From assembly GCF_036324505.1 (NCBI RefSeq), contig NC_086352.1:32881858-32945857 (forward strand): DNA of 64,000 bases, in the 5' to 3' direction. This document shows positions 38,001 to 61,330 of the stretch, in pieces. How positions within the stretch are numbered: the stretch's first letter is position 1; the number at the start of each line of letters is the position of its first letter. A model generated the notes under the pieces. It was given only the letters and a program-made list of their open reading frames with translations. It had not been told where the DNA came from and did no database searches. Position numbers and translations under genes: made by a program. The stretch comes from Eleginops maclovinus. Lineage: Eukaryota > Chordata > Actinopteri > Perciformes > Eleginopidae.

Positions 38001-38420
38001 AGCTCCATCCTGATGTTAACCCTAACGCTGAGAGCTAATTCGGCTGAGAGGCAAGACAGTGTGTGATAGAAAAGAGAGACACAGGGCCAGACGATGCCTC
38101 CGTCAGGTCAGCCAGGCCTCATAAACAGCCCTCTGATTCACGTAAAAATACCTTGATGGAAAGCTATACGCTCCACAGATGCCCCTGCACAGTCCCAAGA
38201 TTCCGATTTAGGTGCTTAAAAAGAAGAAGGCTTAGTACACTGGAATTGTAGTCTATTTATTGCACACAGACTCAGTTTAATGAAGCAAGGATTGACTCTA
38301 ATAGCTGTGAATTCAGCTGCATTTCTTGGAGGAAAGAGTAATATTAAACAGGCTGTTTTTATACACTGTTTGCAGCTATAGCTAGGAAAAGTAAGCACTG
38401 ATATATCTGTGTATAATCCC
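35092..38420. other. Unique sequence, candidate regulatory patches
   Basis: Balanced unique blocks at about 35390-35560 and 37270-37500 may be conserved non-coding elements. C-rich and G-rich runs lie at 35187-35195 and 36091-36115. Numerous short CA-rich patches at 37195-37700 are degenerate microsatellite. No exon was recognised. Confidence 0.4.
35926..35951. repeat. Short interstitial telomere-like repeat
   Basis: Four CCCTAA-type units, one imperfect (TAACCC TTACCC TAACCC TAACCC). Too short to indicate a telomere. A shorter match occurs at about 10309-10323. Confidence 0.75.
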
Positions 38421-38466
38421 AGGGTTGGGACGGTTAATTTAAAAATGTATTCCGTTAAGAGCGGGA
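38421..38466 (+). mobile_element. Short fragment of a GGTTGGGACGGTTA repeat
   Basis: CAGGGTTGGGACGGTTAATT followed by AAATGTATTCCGTTA resembles the tip of a repeat I recall from fish genomes. Only about 45 bp match and no opposite end is visible. Confidence 0.3.
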
Positions 38467-38673
38467 AATGATACGTGTTGCTTGACATTCATAGGATAAA
38501 TCATGAAGAGGTATCATATGATAATAAAGTGAAATATTTGCAATTAGTTATGATCACAAGTCTTTTTTATTCCATCACTGAATTGCCTTTCCACAGCCAT
38601 ATTCAAATCATCAAACATACTTTAAAAATCACCTAGAAAACATTTCAAATGCCACTTCAAATGGCCACTCTCC

Positions 38674-38679
<6 letters not shown>

Positions 38680-38755
<76 letters not shown>
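38680..38755. repeat. (CA)38 microsatellite
   Basis: Pure CA tract of 76 bp. Confidence 0.98.
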
Positions 38756-38757
<2 letters not shown>

Positions 38758-39140
38758 CAGAGCTTCCTCACAGTACCTTCCCCTCGTCTCTTGTTAACAC
38801 CCACCCAAACTGTCTTTTCTCACATCCACACACATATGCACGATATCACAGATACGCACAAATGTCCACATGTACACACTTAAGCCTGGACGACCCTATG
38901 CTGCTGTAGTCCTCTGATTCTTTTCTGTAGACACACACACGCACACACGATCAGGATCCCTCCCTGGCGAGGTGTGTGTGTGTCTCTGCCCGAGGCACAG
39001 CACATTAATCTATATAATGCCCTCAAAGAGAAGGCTTTTTCACACCGCTAACTGCCAAGGACTACGAGGGGCAGCGGCTGAGCCATGATTCAGCTGTTAG
39101 CCCAACTGGCGTCCCGGCACACACTCTCACGTGCGCGAAT
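38756..39140. other. Unique sequence with CA-rich patches
   Basis: Degenerate CA words and one short GT run at about 38972-38983. No gene was seen. Confidence 0.5.
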
Positions 39141-39161
39141 GCACGCACATACGCACGCACG

Positions 39162-39203
<42 letters not shown>
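39141..39203. repeat. Compound (GCAC)n(AC)n microsatellite
   Basis: GCAC units pass directly into an AC tract, 63 bp in all. Confidence 0.95.
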
Positions 39204-39205
<2 letters not shown>

Positions 39206-40649
39206 ATGTTAGCAACATACACCCTTCGCTGGCAAGAAAGACAACGCGACACCTTTGTGTGCTCACACACTCACAATCAACACTAGAGCTGGGTATCTAA
39301 CCTCCATTTTTAAAGATGTGTGAAAAAGTGTTAATATCTGAAAATTATGACTGCTCAGATTCATTCTCTTCTTCCGTATTACTTATTCAAATTTGAAAAT
39401 TGAAGACAAAGTACAGTTGTATGAATAAGGACAATTTAATAATTGAGGAGTTTATCTTCTTTGGTTATATAAAACCATATTGTTTGGCAGGAAAATCATG
39501 TTTCTGTCGCTTAATATACATATTATAAGTATTCTTTGTATATAAAGTCATGTATCAACACTGAGTTTATACAGAGATGTGTATTGGTCCCAATACTTTT
39601 TTGGGCAAAAGAAAAAGTGTCGAAAAAGTATAGAAAACTGAAATATAGTCATACGTTTAACTTTGCTTTAACTATTCCTAATCAGATATTTTAAACATGC
39701 ACATTTTGGATCATATTATATTAAAGCAAAGTTGTTATTTAGTTGCGTGTGTAGGAACAATTGAACAATTGACAAAGAAACTACTGGTTATCTAAATCAG
39801 TGTTTTTATTATATTTAAGTAAGTTGTCATTAAAGCATTATTTTTGCAACTATTATGTTGGCATTGATGTTTCCTGTATCAGTTAAAGGCCCATGATTGT
39901 GATGACGTCAAAAAACTGTGCACACTTGCTGCAAAAGTCAAGAGAATCTCCAGATTTTACCAGAGAAATTCACACAGCGCATAAAAGCTGTTTTCTACAG
40001 TGGCTCGTTCACCCTGAGCAGACACCACAGAAGAAGACAGTTTACTGATGTTACCTTGCAGGATCTCTGGGCTTCATTGGCCTCATATTTCACACTGCAA
40101 CCTCTTGCCAGTGTGCGAAGTTTGCCCAGTGCAGATTTAATATTCATTTGTTGCTTCGGAGGGCCACAAAACAGACAGCCCAGAGCGGTGATTGGAGGGC
40201 CAGTGCTCAGAGACAGACGGCGAGCAGAAGAGCAGCTAAATCATCTTGACATTCACCGAGAAGTAGCCACACAGAAAGCTACTGCTGCCGTTAGTCCTCC
40301 CATCGACTAATTTGGTTCTACTTAACCCCTAAACACCCCGCGTGTGAACACACACACACTCACAGGAGTGGATGCAAAGGCAAATACAGGCTGAGTGAGC
40401 GCGCGCCCCAGGGTGACACGTTTAATTCCAGGTTCTCTGCGCATCTGAATTACAGCGGGCTGATGAGGGACAGAGGGCCGGGCCCCTCCGGACTGATTAG
40501 CATCATTTAAGAAAGCCTTCCCTTTTTTTCGGCCCGCTTCAGTGACCTCTCTTTCCCTCTCTATCACTGTCCGCCACTCGGCCCGGGCGACTCACCCACC
40601 TCCCTGCCTACAATATGGGTGGTATCCCCCGCCAGCACAAGTCAAAATG
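39204..40649. other. Unique sequence, candidate regulatory block
   Basis: About 40030-40310 and 40380-40515 are balanced, non-repetitive and CpG-containing. A 130-codon open frame at 39918-40310 (first ATG-equivalent is weak) shows no domain and I do not call it a gene. The rest is AT-rich. Confidence 0.4.
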
Positions 40650-41310
40650 CAGAGGTGGGAGAATAACTCCTGAAATGTCGTCTTTAATTAAATGTATTGT
40701 GACAACAAGTGTCACATAACTGTATTAGGTTATTGGAAAGCAATACTATTAAGTTTAAATAACAAAGGTTCAACTTAATATTATTGCTTTCAACTAACCT
40801 AATAGTTTCAGTTTCAGTTTTTTCAGTGTACTTAAGTAAAAGTAGAAGTACTCAGGTCTTATTATTAAGTAAAAGTAGAAGTACCAGTGTGTAGAAATAC
40901 TCTGTTACAGTAAAAGTAGAAAAAGTATTCTCATCCAAAATTACTTCAAATAGTGACAGTAAAAGTAGTCATTGTTTGATATGTTTTATAATGATTGATC
41001 ATTAAAGTGTTCTCAGAGCTGGTAAAGGTGCAGCAGTTTGAATGGCTTTGTATACTGCAGGGTAGCTGCTGGATTTACTGCAGGTGAACTAAAGTCTGAT
41101 TTAAGGGCTGATCATATTTACCATCATTAATCCAAATCTGTAAAGTAACTGAAGGGATTAAATAAATGTAGAGGAGTAAAAGTACACTATTTACCTCTGA
41201 ATTGTAGTGGGGTAGAAGTAGAAAGAAAATTAAATACTCAAGTAAAGTACCTAAAAATGTTACTAGAGAACAGTACTCTAGTAAATGTACTTAGTTACTT
41301 TGCACCACTG
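40650..41310. mobile_element. hAT-type MITE with target-site duplication
   Basis: The left end is CAGAGGTGGGAGAATAACTC and the right end ACTTAGTTACTTTGCACCACTG-type. The interior has many TTAAGTAAAAGTAGAAGTAC words. The flanking 8-mers tcaaaatg and tcaatatg match at 7 of 8 positions, as expected for a hAT insertion. The element belongs to the same family as the one at 78-1940. A palindromic MITE is inserted 20 bp from its left tip. Confidence 0.9.
40670..40828. mobile_element. Palindromic MITE, copy D
   Basis: The arms TATTAGGTTATTGGAAAGCA and TTGCTTTCAACTAACCTAAT form the hairpin. The outer parts are TTTAATTAAATGTATTGT at the left and a GTTTCAGTTTTTTCAGTG right tip. It interrupts the hAT MITE, so it inserted after it. 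Confidence 0.85.
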
Positions 41311-44789
<3,479 letters not shown>

Positions 44790-44987
44790 CCCTTCACTTC
44801 TTTTCCATCTCTCCCTTATCCCCTCCCTGTGCTATATATTTAACATCCTGTTCTGAGCAAGTTTGCACGCCGCCAAGCTCGGGAACATTAACAAGTAGGA
44901 GGTAACACGGAGGAAGAGGAGGGAGGAGGCAGTGGAAGGGGAAGTTATCGTATCTTCTTGACTTGTCACCTTTGTGGGCTTAAATAA

Positions 44988-45659
44988 TATACCTTTCGGG
45001 TTGGGGTCTCATCTGACCAATTTAGTGGTTTCATCAATGATAAATACTGTGTTTTAAATTTGATTGCTTCAAGGCATTATGATATCCTCCAAATTTGAAC
45101 ATATAAACTTACTGATCATCACTTTTGTTTAATTTTGAGTAGTTTAGTCAACTTTGTTACACCTATGACCGCCAAAGGAAATGAATGGGTAACCCAAGAT
45201 TATGGTTTTAAGATGATTGTTTGCCATGGACGTGTACTTATTTATCTTTCACTTTTAATCCAACACTGGTAATGTGTAGTTTTCTTCACTATATCTGCCT
45301 ATTCTTTATTAATGCATGTCTTTTTTTTACCTGCTCTACCACTTTGTGCTGTAACTGGTCATGTACACTGTACACTGTGGGACTAATACAGGAATCCAGA
45401 TTGTTTATTGTGATCCACCACAAATCAACAACATGTTGATTTTAGAATACATTTTCAGTGTGTATTCTTTGTATATTCACTGTTTTTCGTGTAAACCAGT
45501 GGTCTGAATCATTGTTTACAGCTTTTAAAGGGGGTTAAACAACATTGGGCGATGATAAATGGTTTATGTGTTAATGTAAGAGCAGTTAAAACAGACAAGT
45601 ACAATTTGACCGGGAACAGCAAAGTAAAGGGAGGGAAACGAACACAACAAGCGGGTTAA
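44988..45659. mobile_element. TTAA MITE, copy 2, with internal insertion
   Basis: It is collinear with the element at 17662-18133. Shared words include TTTGATTGCTTCAAGGC, GAACATATAAACTT, TTTAGTCAACTTTGTT, GGAAATGAATGGGT and TGTGTTAATGTAAGAG. The right end ACAACAAGCGGGTTAA keeps the TTAA; the left tip is worn. About 215 bp at roughly 45212-45430 have no counterpart in copy 1 and contain CTGTGGGACTAATACAGGAA, similar to a LINE or SINE 3' tail, so a second small insertion is likely. Confidence 0.8.
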
Positions 45660-46071
45660 AGTACAGCCAGATTAACAGGCCTTGAGGAAAACTATAAGCA
45701 CTACTGTACTGTAAGAGAAGAAGAGAATGGTGGGCGGCGACGCCTGTAATCATCTTATAAGCATGATTTATGAAAAAGGCCATCTGCTTTGCCTTACTTA
45801 AGCACGGAGGCAACCTTTAATAATATAGGGACATGAGGAAGGGGGGGGAGTACAAAGGGGAGGAGGGGGGTTTGAAACAATGACACACACAAACACACAC
45901 TCCCACAATGATTCCGACAAGCCGATGAACTAAATTCTTCTTCCTGTCTCTGCTCCTCTCCAGCATCCAGACATTAGTTTGGATGGCAGCTAATCACCGC
46001 TGACCTTTTCCCTGTCACCCTGTTTAACCCCGGCCCCTCCCCTTGACCCTGAAGGAATTAGCAGCCTCACT

Positions 46072-46074
<3 letters not shown>
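45660..46074. other. Unique sequence, no gene seen
   Basis: G-rich run at 45840-45870. Otherwise ordinary. Confidence 0.5.
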
Positions 46075-46166
<92 letters not shown>

Positions 46167-46173
46167 ACACACA
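46075..46173. repeat. (AC)49 microsatellite
   Basis: AC tract of 99 bp with one AG interruption. Confidence 0.98.
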
Positions 46174-48199
<2,026 letters not shown>

Positions 48200-50049
48200 A
48201 CAGGTACCAGTACACACTGTAGAGTCAAAGAGACGGGGGAGAAGCTAAGTCCTTACAGACGGAGGATTCAGCTCCCGTGGGCTGTCATTTTATTTCAGGC
48301 CAGATATCAAAACACACCATGGCAGTCACTTTGTTAGAACAAGTGGTGCGGACACTTATTTTAGATTTAAAAACCACTGCTGCATTAAGCTCCCCCACAT
48401 GCTCACAACGCTTTTTTTGACAACTCGTGCAGCGCTACATTGCTGCAAAGCCGGAGCAACAATTGCTTTACTATTCTCTATTCAGTTATTACTAGTATTA
48501 AACGTGTAGCAAGTCCAAATTGTACCACTTGGGTTACCAGAAATACTCCCAAAAGTGTGGACAGTCCTCAGGATTGCCTTTCCTTTCAAATAAACCTCTC
48601 TTTTCAAGGTGTACAATTCTTTTTCAGAACATTTTGAAACAAGTTGTCCCAATGCAAAGTGGTGGGGACAAAATTGTCCATTTTCAAAAGGTGTGGGGAC
48701 AGCGTCCCCAGTGTAAAGACAAAGGTGTATTCATAGAACTGATTCCATCCACTGGCAGACCATCATCCCCTGAGCTAAGTCTGAAAAACTCCTATGATGC
48801 TTCCTTTACATTATGATGAAATAACGACATGAGCTTCCTTTAGCTTATTGGGGTGTCATATTTCACATGATTTGAAAATGAATAAATTCATATTGGCTGA
48901 CTTATTTTCTTGTGGTTCACATCAATTTTAACGGTAAATAGGACCAACAGAAACTCCTATTTAAAATGACCACATTGAGGCTGACTTATATTCATATATG
49001 AAAGCTTGTTCTTTTAACCAAAAATCTGATATGTATGAACATGCAAGGAAATATAGGATTCCTTCTCCCACAGGTTTCCACTGACCATTCGTCAAACCAA
49101 CACTTATATTCAGTGTCTGCTCTTGTTCCTTCGCTCCGTCAATTTCCACATCCTCACCCTCAGCATTCACCTCGTCCTCCTCGGTCCACCTCACTCCCAC
49201 CGCGCAAACCAACCCTGATCTCCAACGAGCGGGGGGGAGGGGGCATTTACTCTAATCACAGGGATCCTGCAAGAGCGCCTCAAAGCCCTCGGGGGCTGAT
49301 CGGCAATCAGAGAGACGGAGACTACGAGGGAGATGAAATAAACTCCACCTCAACTTCAGATTTGTGGGGCAAACCGTCTCCCAAGCCCTAATCGGAAGCA
49401 GCTCTTCCATGAGATTGTCCTGTTGGTGGGGTGGTGGGGGGGCGCAGGGGGAGGAAGGGAATGTAAGGACTTCCTGTGACAGGGTAAGTTCTGCTCAAAG
49501 GGATCAATGGCAGGTTGAAGTGTGGAGGTGCTGAGTCAGCACATGAAGTGGGTAAAAGTTATTTTAGCTACTGTGCTTTGGGACAAAATCGGAGCGTGTT
49601 TATAATCCCAGGGTTCTGTTCCCCAAACAGATTATTCTATTCTATTCTATTAAATGCAGGAGACCTTTATAAGATCAAGATTTTTTACCCTTTTCCATAA
49701 GTCAAATGTCCAAATGTAAGTTTCCCCCCAGTCAAGACATTGTAACCAACAAAAAACCCTGATTGCCTACCGTTGTTGCAGTGTTTACAACCTATAAAAC
49801 CCTAAGATATTGATATCTTTACACTGGTTGTACAGATTGTTACCATAAAGAAAACTACATCAACAGGAACTGGTTTGTGGAGCTAAATATGGACTCAAGA
49901 TTATTCAGAATAATTCAAAGGGAAATCCAAGACTTTGAACTTAGATGACAGCAACACATGCACATGTTCTAGACTCTAAACACAACTTGAACCTCAACGT
50001 TTTAACAAGACTACATGTCAACTCTCAAAATGGGGACTCTGTGAGGATT
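48200..50049. other. Unique sequence, no gene seen
   Basis: A GTGTGGGGACAG / GTGGGGACAAA word pair recurs at about 48660-48710. A short TATTC repeat lies at about 49632-49652. A G-rich stretch lies at 49425-49460. No exon was recognised. Confidence 0.45.
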
Positions 50050-50345
50050 TGCTGCACTTTGAGCTCAATGCTAACATTGGGATGCTAACATGCGCACAAG
50101 TGTGTTAACAGGCGAAAATGTGCTATTCAACCATTAACGCAATGCACATTATCTGAGGCTGATAGGACTGTACATTTCCAAGGTATTTAGTCTGAAATCA
50201 AAGTATATGACAAATTAAAAATTTCACCTGTTGATGGTAGTAGATTAAATTGTTTTAATAGTTCACGTTGACGGGAATTTGCCAAATGTCATGGTAACCA
50301 TTCCAATAGCTGTTAAAATATTTGACTTTGGACCAAATTGGTGGA
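50050..50345 (+). mobile_element. Fragment of a GCTAACATGC-type interspersed repeat
   Basis: The order of words AATGCTAACATTGGGATGCT, TCTGAGGCTGATAGGACTGT, CAAGGTATTTAGTC, AATCAAAGTATATGACAAAT, TTTCACCTGTTGATGG and CCAAATGTCATGGTAACC follows, from memory, a repeat spread widely through fish genomes. Ends are not defined and the class is unknown to me. Confidence 0.6.
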
Positions 50346-55680
<5,335 letters not shown>

Positions 55681-55720
55681 GAAGTAGATAGAAGTACCTT
55701 ATTGATCCCAATTGGCTATA
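55681..55720 (-). mobile_element. Short retroelement 3' tail
   Basis: On the minus strand the segment reads CCAATTGGGATCAATAAGGT followed by ACTTCTATCTACTTC, matching the AATTGGGATCAATAAAGTA-(TCTA)n tail seen on fish LINEs (Rex/RTE type) and dependent SINEs. Only about 40 bp remain. Confidence 0.5.
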
Positions 55721-58700
55721 TTTTTGAGGAGTAGAGTAAAGTAGAGAAAAAAGGCATGATGAGAGCATCACCTGGACTCTCTTAAGGATGTAATATACAC
55801 ATACAGTAAGCAGGTTCATATTATATAAAGTTGCAAATGCATGGACCCGCCAGCATACACACTATCAGGCTTTTGTAATGTCTCCTTGATAATGATATAT
55901 TTCACGAAGAGTTATGCACATTCTCTACAAATGAGCAGCAACACATGTCAATTGTTGCTGGACATGCCAACAGTCTTTCCAACATATACTTCTGCTTTGA
56001 AAGTAGGCACTTTAATAAGGGGAAACTACTTGTTAAGTTTAGATTTGGGTTAGAAAATGACAATGGAAGAAGTGAAGCGAGGTGATGAATAAGTCAACTT
56101 CTTCCTAACATTACTACAGAAGTGGAGTTACTTAGGTACGGAAATGATGTCACAAGTAAATAAATTCTAGTTCGACATGGGACACCAACATTGAACTTCT
56201 GGGTGAAAGTCGGCATTTTTGGAACATTCAGGTTCCTTTTGTGAGATTTCAGTGCAGTATTTTCCGTAGGTTTAGCTAGAAACAATGTATGAGAGGAGTC
56301 TTGAGATAGAGTTTGAAAGAATACATCCTCCTTGTACCCACTTCCGTGCCCACCTCTCCGTCTGAGAGACCACTTCGACCTCTCTTATACCATCCACATT
56401 TAAACTCCTCCTCCCCCCCCCCCCACCCCCCCCCCCAACCCGACTGCCCAGACAGGCAGACGCTCCTTGTGATGGCACCCCGGCAAGAGAGGACTGAGTC
56501 AAGCCTGTCTGTCAGCGCCTCATCTGCCCCACACTCTTTATTCTTAGATCAAACTGACGTCCGTGATTACCCCTCCAACTCATCCTCCACCCCACTGCTC
56601 CTCCAACCTTCCAACCCCACAACCCCTTATCAACCTCTCAGGATGAAGAACGTACCGGAGAAAATATACTCTCCAAACCATAGCACACCCGAGACGAAAG
56701 CTGTACAGAAACAGTCACTCTAACAATGATTCTGGATAGATAAGGCATTTTCCATATTGCTCATTGCTTCTTAGTTGTCTTGTACAGTGAGTTTAACTTT
56801 TTCCCACAAAAGCAACCTGGACAATCTACAGCTGAGTTTAAATTGTTTTTAAAACAATAGGCGTTCAGACATAATCCTCATTTAAGGAGTGAAGAAATTA
56901 CAATAGTTGAAAAAAAAAAAAATGAGATCCTTAAATAATGAGCAAAGGTCAGTGGCACTGACATTTGAAAATGACTGTGATTCATCATCAACGGATGAAT
57001 CATAATTGCTGTTGCTGAGAAAAGTTCTGCATCACACCCTGTGGGCCGGTGGTGCAGGTGGGGAACAAATATTGTACGTTTCTAACTATTGTGATAGAAA
57101 TCTGAAATCTTTGAGGCTTCTGTCTAATGTGTGTAATCTAGCGTGCAATGTTTTGTGGTCAGGAGGACAATCTCAACCTCACTTTGCATCCCACATTCAA
57201 CTCAATGCTCTGGATTGTGAGCACTCATCATATTAGCCTCGCACGGCAAACTGCGGAGCACCCGGCTCGTCGACATCTTCGCCTGTCTGGTCTTGAACTC
57301 TGCAGATCAAGGTCAAGGAGCTACAAGGCTCAAACCCAGTCTAACGCCTCTGTGTTACACCCCCACCCCCTACCCTTGTTCCCTGCGGGACACACACACA
57401 CACGCTCAGACACACTGCAATACATGTACTCCCTTGCCTGTGTGCAGAGAGAGCGGATCAGAACCAGAGTGAAAGTATCCACAGCTTTCACTCGATAGGT
57501 AACGGAGTGAGAGAGAGAAAGGGTTGGTGAAGGATGTGGTGGCGGTTTGGGGGGGGGGGAGGTGCTTTCACAATGACTGCACATATCAATTAATGGCTGG
57601 CTGATGAGCAGAGCTGGCCTGATCTGGCCTGCCCACCACCGCCCTGATCCCAGCGGACCGGGAGCCCTGGCCCTGCCGCCTGTACAGCTGGAGCCCTCTC
57701 CTCCATAATTACATGAGGACGGGATGAACTGCCCTCAGTGAGAACGCCTGCCTGCACTGTGTTGCACATGCATACATCACCCACCATGGCACAGGATAAC
57801 TTAAATATGTACGATATGATAACACTTCATCGTCAGATCGAGTCAGAAATTGTTCTTGCATCACAGCACCTCTATTTCTAACAAGGACAGATATTAAGAC
57901 AGGATACAGACATTTAACAATCAATGAAAAAACAACTTGTTCAAGACTTGTGACCTGGAATTTAACTCTGTATTTCTCTGTATTTGATCCTTATCCAACT
58001 TTACTCAATCGTGGGACCCTGTAACCCCGGCAACAATTCACAAGTTCCATACGTGGTTGGGGTCAGAGACCATGTGGTTGTCCAGCTTCACTATGTTGTT
58101 ATAACAGGCTGACTCCGATTGATTATACACACATTTTCTCCCACTGCTAGATTATGTAATTGATGCGACCACTTCACTTTGTGTCTCCGAGATGCTTGCA
58201 TTTGTTATTTTTTTCCTTTTAAAAGAAAATAAATTCTAATTGTGTCAACACGGGGAATAATTCACCGGGCGTCCGACTGACAACGCGGGCGGCTCCAGTC
58301 GAGTGGGTCTACTCCACGGTGAGCTGACTGACTGACTGACTGACTGACAGCCTGTTGAAAAAGAGGACTGATTTGATGCCATCCTTTTGCCGTGGCATGC
58401 TCCTCTCCCCCCTCCATCTCTCTCTCTCCCCCCTTGTCTCCCTAATCACTCCCTCCACCCTGGTTTTCAGCTGTATCGCTGCAGTCAGTCACGGCCCGCG
58501 GCCCCCTTTAGCAACACTGACACAGGTGGGAAAGCAACTAAGACACGATGAAGCATTAACACCGCCACACACTGTTTCTCCGGGAACACATTTTGAGCTC
58601 TGTCGATCAGAAAGTTGCAACTGGAGAAAATGCCAAAAATCCTGCATGGCTTTCTATTTTAAATAAATCTCCCAAAATAAAAAAAAAACAGCCCATCCAT

Positions 58701-59639
58701 AAACATTGTGAATTCATCTATCTGCCCTGCCATGAAGTGAGGATAAATAATGCATGCATATTTTATAAGAATAATTATTTTTAATGACAACAATGCTGAC
58801 AATTAATTGGATAATTCAACAGTGGATAGTATGTGGAGTTAAAATGTGACCTGACAAATGGGAAAAATAATAATGAATATTAATTAAATTGCAAACCACT
58901 GAGGCCTTGAATTCACTACACAAATTCTGACAAAAAAAAAGGCCGGTCTGCAAAGCAAGGCCTTTTCCTTAAAAACACACACTCTTCCAAAATGTTTTCA
59001 CCCGACAAGAATGACAACATTTCAACTTGTAGCAGTGCAGAGAGGTCCAGGGAAGGGCCTGAACTGTCAGAGGGAGAGGGGACACTCATCCATTCGCTAT
59101 TGCATCTCCAATAAGGGAATGAAAGGAGCTGACAAAAAGGGTTTACGCCCAGACACTATTTCAGACATAATATCCGCCCTGTGCATACCATTAAACAATG
59201 ACAGCATCTCAACTCGCACAGTACATCTATTTATCCCCTTTCCTTTGCACAATGGATATGAGGAAGAGGCAACATTTTTTTTTTGTTTGGCTCAAGACAA
59301 CTTCAGGGAAGGTTAGAGAAACAGTGGGAACAAACATGATAGACATTGTTGAGTATTTTAAGAAGTGTCTTCACAGCCATTGTGCAGCTGTTGGAAGTGG
59401 GGTCAGATCACTCAGGGGTCAAGTCCAAGTAAAAAGGTCCAGCCCCCCCCACCAGCCAAGACGCATGGTGAGACAGAGGCTTTAAATGGGATTACAAGCC
59501 TGCATCCCTGGTGCCACATATTACTGATAATTCAATACTGCCCCATCATTTTAAGGACACATTTTAAACCTTGATGTGTTAATTCTGCAACCGGTTAGAT
59601 TCTTTTTATTGCGCTCTGCATCTTGAATTTCTGGAAAAT
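55721..59639. other. Unique sequence, no gene seen
   Basis: C runs lie at about 56408-56436, a G run at 57550-57559, and six TGAC units at about 58323-58348. Balanced unique blocks at about 57560-57780 and 58100-58360 could be regulatory. Open frames around 56313-56723 and 57148-57498 follow C/T-rich composition and show no domain. Confidence 0.4.
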
Positions 59640-60491
59640 TAAAAGATTACTCCTAAAAATCGCGCGTGCACTGTTATATTAATGGCTTATGGGCTCCGTC
59701 ATTTTATATTTCAACAGTAACGGAGATCTCCTGTAGCCTTTGACTCGCTCTAACTTTCCCCACCTCTCTTACAAATAAAAAATAAAGCCACAACACGCGA
59801 ACGTGAATCCGCTTCCCCCCGAAAATTGTCAATTTCACAGCGGTGTTTCCCCCCTGGTCTGAATGCCATCGTAACGTCTCCTCAAAGCATAATGCAGAGG
59901 GCTGCTTATTCATAAGAGAGGTCGATCACTGCACAAAATGGCAGGTCTCACCGGCTCTTCTTCTTCCATCTCACAAGTTTTTGACACATGGTGGCAAACG
60001 CGCCAGTAAAACTTGAATCTCCCTCCCCGCACTCTCACAGCACAAGTGCGGCTGTCGGGAGAAAGTTTTCCGCGGACACTCTTACCGGGGAACACGGCTG
60101 CACTGTGTTAAAAAAAGTCACATATCGCTGATCTGTGTTGGAAATATTGCAAAACCATGCGCCTGCACGCGTTTTTACGCATTGTGTTTCAAAATAAAAC
60201 ACGCATCTGTAAACAAAACTTATAATAATTAAATTTCTGATTGAATATACAAAATTAAGCGGTGGGTTTAAAGGGTGTCGCAGACCATGCCTCCCAGCTG
60301 CTGTTTTGTCGCAGTTTGTTACGATCGTCACTTGCTCCGGATAATTGCACTGTTATTTTCTAATCATGATTGGGGAGACATCAGGCGCCCCCGTTGCGAT
60401 GCACCCGTACAAACAAGCCCCCAGAACCTGACGAGTAAAACACTTAAATCCCCCAGCAAAAACCCACTATAACCTCCACACTTCTTCTTAC

Positions 60492-60765
60492 CTTTAAAAT
60501 GTGGCGAAGCGCCGGCTAACTCCTGCGCGTAAACGATGCGTTGTGAGAGATCATTGAATAATGAGGCATGTCCATATGATTTGACCGGATCATATTCTTG
60601 TCGGATGACGGGGGGGTGTTGAAAAGTGCGCTTCGGACCTGTAACAGACTGTCCACTGCTCGATCCTGTCCCTACAGCTGCTCCACGCCGCGCATCCTGA
60701 CTTTCAGATATAAAATATTGGCTTCTCCCTCTCTGCCGCTGTCTGCCCAAGGTAAACGTTTGCAT
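60492..60765 (-). other. Candidate first exon with open frame to a donor
   Basis: An ATG at 60765 opens a frame of 91 codons (starting MQTFTLGRQRQRG and ending ELAGASPHFK) that reaches the strong donor AAAG|GTAAGAAG in phase 1. The base at -3 of the ATG is T, a poor initiation context. Composition is ordinary and I recognise no family. It may be untranslated leader sequence that happens to be open. The segment lies within the CpG-rich block, which supports an exon more than a protein. Confidence 0.22.
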
Positions 60766-61210
60766 TGATGCCGATCGCCAGGCATCAGCATATTCCCTTC
60801 ATCTTTCAGCTTGGACTCCCCCTATCTGGTAGGTGAAATGCATTGTACCGTTAAAAAAGCCACTCCATTGTAGAAAGCACTGCCGCCTGGCTGGATGATT
60901 ACAGCCCGGGTCTTGCGGTATTCGCCGTGGACGGGGGGATAAAAAAAGCAGCTGATGCACAGAGAAGCTCGTTTTTAAAGAAATAATCCCCTCATCCTTA
61001 CATGATATGGGAGAAAAAGCCTATTCTTCAGCACCTTAGTTTGTTTCTGACCTTGAACTGCCCACAAACACTCTTTTATTTCCAAATCTGCCCCCTGTAT
61101 TCACACGCAGCCAGCCTCGCCGCTTCGCGTTTAAAAAATCTCCTTGGATAACACAACAACAATAAAGACACCCAGGTCACAAAATGAGTCCAAAAAGTAG
61201 AATTTCTTAC

Positions 61211-61330
61211 CTTTCAAAGTGAACTGTTTCGAGTGTTTTCCCCCCTCTTCTCCTCGCCTTAAAAGAACTCCAGGATAAATGAGTGTTGCCTCCTGCGCGT
61301 CCTGAGCGTCAGTCACCGCTTAAGAGAAGT
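61211..61330 (-). other. Candidate alternative first exon, probably untranslated
   Basis: It ends at the donor AAAG|GTAAGAAATT. The frame through it has no ATG; it opens at a GTG with an in-frame stop just upstream. If it is an exon it would be a 5' leader. The upstream boundary is arbitrary because a transcription start cannot be seen. Confidence 0.2.

Noticed and set aside
39918..40310. 130-codon plus-strand open frame
   Set aside because: No recognisable domain or splice signals. It lies in balanced unique sequence better explained as non-coding.
60086..60095. Short first-exon frame MFPG at the donor ending 60086
   Set aside because: The apparent start codon is GTG, not ATG, so coding use is unlikely. 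The donor itself is kept as evidence for a non-coding exon.
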